From an uncultured Oscillibacter sp. (GTDB lineage: Bacteria; Bacillota; Clostridia; Oscillospirales; Oscillospiraceae): DNA of 9,703 nt. The notes under the pieces are model-generated. The model saw only the letters and a program-made list of their open reading frames with translations, was not told the origin of the DNA and searched no databases. Positions 4,498 through 9,703 of this stretch are shown piece by piece. Made by a program: the position numbers and the translations under genes. How positions within the stretch are numbered: position 1 is the stretch's first letter; each line of letters starts with the position of its first letter. The stretch lies in NCBI GenBank assembly GCA_910584995.1, contig CAJUDW010000053.1:1-9703 (forward strand). The letters are read 5' to 3'.

Positions 4498-5784
4498 ATG
4501 AGTTATCAATTTGAGACCTTGCAGCTCCATGTGGGCCAGGAGCGGCCCGACCCTGCCACCGATGCTCGGGCGGTACCCATCTACCAGACCACCTCTTATG
4601 TGTTCCGGGACTCTGCCCATGCCGCCGCCCGCTTCGGGCTGGCCGACGCCGGCAACATCTACGGGCGGCTGACCAACTCCACCCAGGATGTGCTGGAAAA
4701 GCGTCTCGCGGCCCTGGAGGGCGGTGTGGCAGCTCTGGCGCTGGCTTCCGGCGCGGCGGCGATTACTTACACTATCCAGGCTCTGGCCCAGGCGGGGGAT
4801 CACATCGTGGCGCAAAAGACCATCTACGGCGGCAGCTACAATTTGCTGGCCCACACCCTGCCCCAGTTCGGTGTATCTACCACTTTTGTGGACGCCCACG
4901 ATCTGGACGCTGCCACTGCCGCAATCCGGCCCAATACCAAGGCTATCTACCTGGAGACCTTGGGCAACCCCAACAGCGATATTCCTGACATCGACGCCAT
5001 TGCCAAAATCGCCCACGCCCACGGCCTTCCTTTGGTCATTGACAACACGTTTGGGACACCCTATTTGATTCGCCCCATTGAGCATGGCGCGGACATTGTA
5101 GTCCATTCTGCCACCAAGTTCATCGGCGGTCACGGCACCACTTTGGGCGGCATCATCGTGGACAGCGGCAAATTTGACTGGAAAGCATCCGGCAAGTACT
5201 CCCCCATTGCCGCGCCCAACCCCAGCTACCACGGAGTCAGCTTTGTGGACGCCGTCGGCCCCGCCGCCTTTGTCACCTACATCCGGGCTATCCTCCTGCG
5301 GGACATCGGAGCGGCGATTTCACCCTTCAATGCCTTTCTGCTTCTCCAGGGAGTGGAGACCCTGTCCCTTCGGGTAGAACGCCACGCTGAAAACACCAAA
5401 AAAGTGGTGGAGTATCTGGCCAACCATCCCCAGGTGGAGAAGGTCAACCACCCCAGCCTGCCTGAGCATCCTGACCACGCCCTGTATGAGAAGTATTTCC
5501 CCAACGGCGGCGCATCCATCTTTACCTTTGAGATCAAGGGCGGGCAGGCGGAGGCCCACAAGTTTATAGACAATCTGGAAATTTTCTCCTTGCTGGCCAA
5601 CGTGGCTGACGTAAAGTCCCTTGTCATCCACCCGGCCACCACTACCCACTCTCAACTCTCCTCCGAGGAGCTGCTGGATCAGGGCATCAAGCCCAACACC
5701 ATCCGGCTGTCCATCGGTACGGAACATATCGACGACATTATCGCTGACCTGGAAAACGGCTTCGCCGCCGCAGCGCAGAAATAA
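4498..5784 (+). CDS. metY: O-acetylhomoserine sulfhydrylase (aminocarboxypropyltransferase)
   Basis: A 428-residue PLP enzyme of the Cys/Met metabolism family that makes homocysteine from O-acetylhomoserine and sulfide in the cytoplasm. Visible motifs: opening FETLQLHVGQERPDPATDAR, PIYQTTSYVF (27-36), IYGRLTNST (54-62), PLP-contacting DNTF at 182-185, and the Schiff-base lysine K207 in VVHSATKFIGGHGTTLGG. The length of about 430 and the HVGQ..PDPAT.ARAVPIYQT start fit MetY rather than cystathionine gamma-synthase, which is shorter. The start follows GAGAGGGG with good spacing. It is the first gene of the operon, directly behind the regulated promoter, and the next gene cysK follows after 15 bases. 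MetY-type enzymes can also act on O-acetylserine, so some annotations call them cysteine synthase as well. Confidence 0.95.
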   Translation: MSYQFETLQLHVGQERPDPATDARAVPIYQTTSYVFRDSAHAAARFGLADAGNIYGRLTNSTQDVLEKRLAALEGGVAALALASGAAAITYTIQALAQAGDHIVAQKTIYGGSYNLLAHTLPQFGVSTTFVDAHDLDAATAAIRPNTKAIYLETLGNPNSDIPDIDAIAKIAHAHGLPLVIDNTFGTPYLIRPIEHGADIVVHSATKFIGGHGTTLGGIIVDSGKFDWKASGKYSPIAAPNPSYHGVSFVDAVGPAAFVTYIRAILLRDIGAAISPFNAFLLLQGVETLSLRVERHAENTKKVVEYLANHPQVEKVNHPSLPEHPDHALYEKYFPNGGASIFTFEIKGGQAEAHKFIDNLEIFSLLANVADVKSLVIHPATTTHSQLSSEELLDQGIKPNTIRLSIGTEHIDDIIADLENGFAAAAQK

Positions 5785-5799
5785 GAGGAGGAATCCGTT

Positions 5800-6732
5800 A
5801 TGCCCAGCATCTACACATCTGCCGACCAGCTAATCGGCAAAACGCCCTTACTGGAACTGACCCACATCAAAAAGGAGACGGGAGTAAAAGCCCGTATTCT
5901 GGCCAAGCTGGAGTATTTCAATCCCGCCGGGTCAGTAAAAGACCGCATTGCCAAGGCCATGATCGACGAGGCGGAGGCCAGTGGAAAGCTGAAACCCGGC
6001 TCCACCATCATCGAGCCTACCTCTGGCAATACGGGAATTGGGTTAGCCTCCGTGGCGGCAGCAAGGGGCTACTGTATCATCATTACCATGCCGGAGACCA
6101 TGAGCGTGGAGCGCCGCCAGCTGATGAAAGCCTACGGCGCAGAGCTGGTGCTCACCGAAGGGGCTAAGGGGATGAAAGGGGCCATTGCCAAGGCGGAGGA
6201 GCTGGCAAAAGAGATTCCCGGCAGCTTTCTCCCCGGCCAGTTTGTCAACCCGGCCAATCCCGCCGCCCACCACTCCACTACCGGCCCGGAAATTTGGACG
6301 GACACCGAGGGGAAGGTGGACATCTTCGTGGCGGGCGTGGGCACTGGCGGCACCGTCACCGGCGTGGGACAGTATTTGAAGGAACAAAACCCGGCGGTGA
6401 AGGTGGTGGCGGTGGAGCCAAAGGATTCCCCCGTCCTCAGCGAGGGCCGCTCTGGGGCCCATAAAATACAGGGCATCGGGGCGGGCTTTGTGCCGGAGGT
6501 TCTGGACACCGCGGTCTATGACGAGATCATCCCCGTGTCCAACGAGGACGCCTTTGCCGCCGGGCGGCTGGTGGGGCGCAAGGAGGGCATCCTGGTGGGC
6601 ATCTCCTCCGGGGCGGCGCTCCACGCGGCAATTCAGCTTGCAAAACGGCCTGAGAACGCAGGTAAGACCATCGTGGCCCTGTTCCCGGACACCGGCGATC
6701 GTTATCTGTCCACACCGCTGTTTGAAGATTGA
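5800..6732 (+). CDS. cysK: cysteine synthase (O-acetylserine sulfhydrylase)
   Basis: A 310-residue fold-type II PLP enzyme that makes L-cysteine from O-acetylserine and sulfide. The Schiff-base lysine is K47 in NPAGSVKDR. The substrate loop TSGNTG is at 74-79, the phosphate-binding GTGGT at 181-185, HKIQGIGAGF at 221-230, GISSGA at 267-272 and the C-terminal PDTGDRYLST at 296-305. Length and motifs are complete. AGGAGG lies 7 bases before the ATG. No cysE (serine acetyltransferase) is present in the window, so O-acetylserine must come from elsewhere. It feeds cysteine to the desulfurase encoded next. In Bacillus CysK also partners the Rrf2 regulator CymR, so a signalling role here is possible but not shown. 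Confidence 0.96.
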   Translation: MPSIYTSADQLIGKTPLLELTHIKKETGVKARILAKLEYFNPAGSVKDRIAKAMIDEAEASGKLKPGSTIIEPTSGNTGIGLASVAAARGYCIIITMPETMSVERRQLMKAYGAELVLTEGAKGMKGAIAKAEELAKEIPGSFLPGQFVNPANPAAHHSTTGPEIWTDTEGKVDIFVAGVGTGGTVTGVGQYLKEQNPAVKVVAVEPKDSPVLSEGRSGAHKIQGIGAGFVPEVLDTAVYDEIIPVSNEDAFAAGRLVGRKEGILVGISSGAALHAAIQLAKRPENAGKTIVALFPDTGDRYLSTPLFED

Positions 6733-6741
6733 GCATAGAAC

Positions 6742-6771
6742 GAACACGCCGGTGTCTTGACCGGCGTGTTC
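6742..6771 (+). other. intercistronic hairpin between cysK and the desulfurase gene
   Basis: GAACACGCCGGT (6742-6753) and ACCGGCGTGTTC (6760-6771) form a perfect 12-bp GC-rich stem with the six-base loop GTCTTG, ten bases after the cysK stop. No T-run follows, so it is probably not a full terminator. It may be an mRNA-processing or stability element, or a partial attenuator, separating amino-acid synthesis genes from Fe-S genes. Confidence 0.7.
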
Positions 6772-6790
6772 CTGTTCAGAAAGGATTTTT

Positions 6791-7975
6791 ATGATTTACG
6801 CAGACAATGCGGCCACCACCAAAATGAGCGAGGCTGCGATCAACGCCATGACCGCCTGTATGCGGGACACCTGGGGCAACCCCTCCAGTCTGTATGGGCT
6901 GGGCCAGCGGGCCAAGGAGGCCCAGGAGGACGCAAGAACGCGGATCGCCGCCTGCATCGGGGCCTCCCCCAGGGAGATCACTTTCACCTCAGGGGGCAGC
7001 GAGGCGGATAACCAGGCCATCCGCTCTGCCGCCGCGCTGGGGGCGCGGAGAGGGAAACGGCACATCATCTCCACGGTTTTTGAACACCACGCCGTTCTGC
7101 ACACGCTGAAAAAGCTGGAGGGCGAGGGCTTCGAGGTGGAACTGCTCCCAGTCGGAACGTTGGGCACTGTCACCGCCCAACAGGTGTCGGAGGCCATTCG
7201 GGAGGACACCGCGCTGGTCACCATCATGTACGCCAACAACGAGATCGGCTCCATACTGCCTGTTTCGGAAATTGGCACGGTGTGCCGGGAGCAGGGAGTC
7301 ATTTTCCACACCGACGCGGTACAGGCGGCGGGACATCTGCCCATCGACGTGAGGGCCCAGAACATCGACCTGCTGTCTCTATCCGCCCACAAGTTCCACG
7401 GCCCCAAGGGAATTGGCGTACTGTACGCCCGGCAGGGAGTGCCATTGACCAATCTGATTGAGGGCGGGGCCCAAGAGCGGGGCAGGCGGGCGGGGACAGA
7501 GAATGTCCCCGCCATTGCGGGCATGGCGGCGGCGCTGGAAAAATCCTGTTCACATATGGTGGAAAACGCCGCCAAGGTCTCTGCTCTGCGGGACAAGCTC
7601 ATTTCCGGTCTCTCCCAGATCCCCCATTCCGCCCTCAACGGTGATCCGGCAAACCGGCTCCCCGGCAACGTCAGCTTCTGCTTTGAGGGCATTGAGGGGG
7701 AAAGTTTGCTCCTGCTGCTGGACGACTGGGGCATCTGTGCCTCCTCCGGCTCGGCCTGTACCTCCGGCTCTCTGGACCCCAGCCACGTCCTGCTGTCCAT
7801 CGGGCGGCCCCATGAGGTGGCTCACGGCTCCTTGCGGCTGTCCTTGTGTGAGGAGAACACCGAGGGCGATATAGATGCGATTTTGAAAGCCGTCCCGGAA
7901 ATCGTGGGTTATCTCCGCAATATGTCGCCGCTGTGGAAGGGCAAGGTCAGCGGAAAGAAAGAATTTATCTTGTAA
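6791..7975 (+). CDS. nifS: cysteine desulfurase (NifS/IscS class)
   Basis: A 394-residue PLP enzyme that takes sulfur from cysteine as an enzyme persulfide and releases alanine. It opens MIYADNAATT as group I desulfurases do. Visible are TSGGSEADN (66-74), EHHAV with the PLP-stacking His (98-102), SAHKFHGPKG with Schiff-base K201, RRAGTEN (232-238), and catalytic C323 in CASSGSACTSG on the mobile loop. The preceding AAAGGA gives a moderate ribosome binding site. The next gene is iscU, its natural sulfur acceptor for cluster building, and mnmA, another acceptor, follows. Named nifS by clostridial habit. iscS would be equally fitting, since no nitrogen-fixation genes are seen. Confidence 0.95.
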   Translation: MIYADNAATTKMSEAAINAMTACMRDTWGNPSSLYGLGQRAKEAQEDARTRIAACIGASPREITFTSGGSEADNQAIRSAAALGARRGKRHIISTVFEHHAVLHTLKKLEGEGFEVELLPVGTLGTVTAQQVSEAIREDTALVTIMYANNEIGSILPVSEIGTVCREQGVIFHTDAVQAAGHLPIDVRAQNIDLLSLSAHKFHGPKGIGVLYARQGVPLTNLIEGGAQERGRRAGTENVPAIAGMAAALEKSCSHMVENAAKVSALRDKLISGLSQIPHSALNGDPANRLPGNVSFCFEGIEGESLLLLLDDWGICASSGSACTSGSLDPSHVLLSIGRPHEVAHGSLRLSLCEENTEGDIDAILKAVPEIVGYLRNMSPLWKGKVSGKKEFIL

Positions 7976-7988
7976 GGAGGGGCTTACC

Positions 7989-8420
7989 ATGGCACTATAC
8001 AGCGAAACCGTGATGGATCACTTTCGGAATCCACGGAACGTGGGAGTGATCAAAGACGCAGACGGTGTGGGCGAAGTAGGCAACGCCGTCTGCGGGGACA
8101 TCATGAAGATTTACCTCAAAATTGAGGACGGCATTGTCTCGGATGTGAAGTTTGAGACCTTTGGCTGCGGTTCCGCCATCGCGTCCAGCTCCATGGCAAC
8201 CGAGCTAATCAAGGGGAAACCCCTGTCCGATGCGCTGAAGCTCACTAACCAGGCGGTCACCGAGGCATTGGACGGCCTGCCCGCCCATAAGCTGCACTGC
8301 TCCGTCCTGGCGGAGGAGGCCATCCAGGCGGCGGTGAAGGACTACTATGACCGGCAGGGTATCGCCTATGACCCAAAGGAATTCCCTGACTGCGGTTCCT
8401 GCGCGGGCTGTCATGGGTGA
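7989..8420 (+). CDS. iscU: Fe-S cluster scaffold protein IscU/NifU N-terminal type
   Basis: A 143-residue scaffold on which [2Fe-2S] and [4Fe-4S] clusters are assembled from the desulfurase's sulfur. It opens MALYSETVMDHFRNPRNVGV. The three ligand cysteines are present: C35 in NAVCGD (with the conserved Asp37), C60 in FGCGSAIASSS and C104 in HCSVLAEEAI. The C-terminal tail CGSCAGCHG adds three more cysteines (135, 138, 141), which the basic IscU fold does not need. AAGGAGG overlaps the end of the desulfurase gene, 13 bases upstream of this ATG. The last 8 bases overlap mnmA. Confidence 0.95.
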   Translation: MALYSETVMDHFRNPRNVGVIKDADGVGEVGNAVCGDIMKIYLKIEDGIVSDVKFETFGCGSAIASSSMATELIKGKPLSDALKLTNQAVTEALDGLPAHKLHCSVLAEEAIQAAVKDYYDRQGIAYDPKEFPDCGSCAGCHG

Positions 8421-9405
8421 GAAAGCGATGATTGCCATGAGCGGCGGCGTGGATTCCTTCGTTGCCGCCTTTTTGACCAAGCAGGCAGGATATGACTGTA
8501 TCGGTGTTACCATGAAACTGTTTCAAAACGAGGATATTAGAGTCAGCAGAGCAAAGACCTGCTGTTCTCTGGAAGATGTGGAGGATGCCCGAAGTGTGGC
8601 CCGACACCTGGGCATCCCTTATTATGTGTTCAACTTTTCTAGAGACTTCAAGGCTCAAGTAATCGAACGATTTGTTGCCGCATATGAGAGCGGAGCGACC
8701 CCGAACCCCTGTATCAACTGCAACCGCTATCTGAAATTTGAACGCCTCTTTCAGCGGGCCAGGGAGTTGGGCGGCGAGACCATTGTCACCGGGCACTATG
8801 CCCGGATTGAGAAACAGAATGGCCGGTATATTTTGAAAAAAGCCCTGGATAAAAGCAAAGATCAAAGTTATGCGCTGTATATGCTGACACAGGAGCAGCT
8901 GGCCCATATCCGCTTTCCCCTGGGAGAGTTGAGCAAATCAGAAGTTCGGAGTATTGCGGAATCTCGAGGATTCTGCAATTCCGAAAAGCCGGACAGCCAG
9001 GGTATTTGCTTTATCCTGGGTGGAGATTATGCTGCCTTTCTGGAACAGTATACAAGCAAACCCTATCCAACTGGCGATGTCCTTGATCTGTCTGGTCAAG
9101 TGATTGGGCGGCACCGGGGCGTTGTTCGATATACGACAGGACAGAGGAAAGGACTGGGCCTTGCCTTAAACAAGCCGGTATATGTCTGCCGCAAGGATAT
9201 GACAGCGAATACCGTAACAGTCGGCCCGGAACAGTCACTGTACAGCCAGGAATTATGGGCCGATGATGTGAACTGGATTGCAAACGGCCATCTGTCAGCG
9301 CCAATGCAGGTTTATGCCAAAATTCGGTATCGGCAAACTGAGCAACCGGCCACAGTATGTCCTGATGAAAGCGGGAAAATTCGCCTCCTATTTGACAAGC
9401 CCTAA
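8413..9405 (+). CDS. mnmA: tRNA-specific 2-thiouridylase, ended early by an in-frame TAA
   Basis: MnmA adenylates U34 of certain tRNAs and replaces its 2-oxygen with sulfur from the desulfurase. The ATG at 8413 overlaps the iscU end and puts the PP-loop SGGVDS at residues 10-15. Also seen are the thiolation cysteine region TPNPCINCNRYLKF, the second active cysteine in DSQGICFI, TGHYAR, KDQSYAL and GQRKGLGLA. Translation stops at TAA 9403-9405 after LLFDKP (330 residues). Read through that codon, the same frame continues RAITADQAVVLYDGDTVVGG and GTICP to a TGA at 9481-9483, which is the normal end of MnmA (…FDxPQRAITPGQAVVFYDGD…GGG). The TAA stands where CAA for Gln is expected. The full protein would be 356 residues, a normal length. 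Loss of the last beta-strands may impair the protein. Its base composition is visibly less GC-rich than that of the four genes before it. The upstream in-frame ATG at 8347 lies inside iscU and is rejected. Confidence 0.9.
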   Translation: MGEKAMIAMSGGVDSFVAAFLTKQAGYDCIGVTMKLFQNEDIRVSRAKTCCSLEDVEDARSVARHLGIPYYVFNFSRDFKAQVIERFVAAYESGATPNPCINCNRYLKFERLFQRARELGGETIVTGHYARIEKQNGRYILKKALDKSKDQSYALYMLTQEQLAHIRFPLGELSKSEVRSIAESRGFCNSEKPDSQGICFILGGDYAAFLEQYTSKPYPTGDVLDLSGQVIGRHRGVVRYTTGQRKGLGLALNKPVYVCRKDMTANTVTVGPEQSLYSQELWADDVNWIANGHLSAPMQVYAKIRYRQTEQPATVCPDESGKIRLLFDKP

Positions 9406-9483
9406 CGGGCCATTACAGCAGATCAGGCGGTTGTACTTTATGATGGTGATACCGTTGTTGGTGGAGGAACGATTTGCCCATGA
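9406..9483 (+). pseudogene. C-terminal end of MnmA beyond the in-frame TAA
   Basis: Twenty-five codons in the mnmA frame encode RAITADQAVVLYDGDTVVGG and GTICP, the conserved last strands of the MnmA C-terminal barrel, then TGA. The frame is otherwise undamaged, so the TAA is either recent, suppressed, or a sequencing error. Confidence 0.8.
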
Positions 9484-9542
9484 AAGGAAAATTTACTATT
9501 TTACGCCACGCCAATAAAGCAATCTGGCAGACCTCTGTATCC
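9480..9542 (+). pseudogene. possible start of a broken downstream gene (RHA motif)
   Basis: An ATG at 9480 overlaps the ancestral mnmA TGA as ATGA, typical of coupled genes. It reads MKGKFTILRHANKAIWQTSV and then stops at 9540-9542. From 9541 another frame reads PDKAYRQLTSAGKGNLLMGW. Together these faintly recall the start of a histidine phosphatase (ILRHA... followed by LT..G). The identification is speculative and the rest of the gene is missing. Confidence 0.25.
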
Positions 9543-9585
9543 TGATAAAGCATACCGTCAATTGACATCAGCCGGAAAAGGAAAT

Positions 9586-9702
9586 TTACTCATGGGATGG
9601 TGAACCCTGTTTTTCCCATACTTCTCGTTTTCGCTCCGTCAGTTTTCGCTCAAACCGGTCTTTTCGCAAACCAGAGGGAACCGTGGTGGGATAATGTCCG
9701 GT
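9586..9702 (-). CDS. C-terminal tail of an unidentified minus-strand ORF (runs off the right edge)
   Basis: The minus strand is open from the window edge for 38 codons and ends at TAA (9588-9586). It reads TGHYPTTVPSGLRKDRFERK and then LTERKREVWEKQGSPSHE. The highly charged, helix-forming end looks more like protein than chance, but the stretch is short and I cannot name a family. It would converge on the mnmA operon. Confidence 0.3.
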   Translation of the reverse strand, partial: TGHYPTTVPSGLRKDRFERKLTERKREVWEKQGSPSHE

Positions 9703-9703
9703 A

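Noticed and set aside
4477..5232. 251-codon minus-strand ORF opposite metY
   Set aside because: Shadow of metY; no motif, and Gly/Val-rich composition from complemented Ala/His/Thr codons.
6796..7800. 334-codon minus-strand ORF opposite nifS
   Set aside because: Shadow of the desulfurase gene, which has all its catalytic residues on the plus strand.
8347..8412. Upstream ATG at 8347 as start of mnmA
   Set aside because: It lies deep inside iscU. The PP-loop is normally within the first 15 residues, which fits the ATG at 8413.
1..9703. CRISPR array, rRNA, riboswitch or T-box
   Set aside because: No regularly spaced repeats and no rRNA-like sequence were seen. The operon leader of about 25 bases is too short for a riboswitch or T-box.

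Overview
The window looks like chromosome of a GC-rich Clostridia member (Bacillota), most likely Oscillospiraceae of the Flavonifractor/Pseudoflavonifractor type. This rests on codon style, strong GGAGG ribosome binding sites, a TnpV-type transposon protein at the left edge, an S-layer-homology relic and the isc-type operon. The genus is an inference, not a measurement.

Left third (1-2508): a mobile or decayed region. It holds the N-terminus of a minus-strand TnpV protein, a stretch with several RNA-type hairpins, a small S-layer-homology secreted-protein pseudogene (one-base deletion plus a nonsense codon), an intact multi-pass membrane protein of unknown function, and about 570 bp of hairpin-rich non-coding DNA. 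This ends at a precise 3' half of a tRNA-Val gene (minus strand, broken at the anticodon loop), which looks like an att scar of an integrative element.

Middle (2554-3946): AT-richer spacer and a minus-strand COG2865-like ATP-binding/winged-helix protein. It appears to lack its N-terminal domain and carries a short GTK repeat.

Right half (3947-9483): a sulfur-assimilation and Fe-S/thiolation locus. A minus-strand Rrf2/IscR-type regulator with three Cys faces a plus-strand operon: metY (O-acetylhomoserine sulfhydrylase), cysK, cysteine desulfurase (nifS/iscS), iscU scaffold and mnmA. The genes lie 15, 58 and 13 bp apart, and the last pair overlaps. Sulfide is fixed by MetY and CysK, cysteine gives up its sulfur through the desulfurase, and that sulfur goes to IscU for Fe-S assembly and to MnmA for tRNA 2-thiolation. 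The divergent intergenic region has two consensus 17-bp-spaced promoters, each covered by a matching 25-bp dyad (CCTATTR-N11-TARTAGG). This is probably the regulator's operator pair. mnmA carries an in-frame TAA where a CAA (Gln) would be expected, followed by 25 more recognisable MnmA codons.

Right edge (9484-9703): a possible broken phosphatase-like start and the C-terminal tail of an unidentified minus-strand ORF.

I see no clear new multi-gene defence or mobile system. The best leads are the twin operators, the TAA in mnmA and the split tRNA-Val scar.
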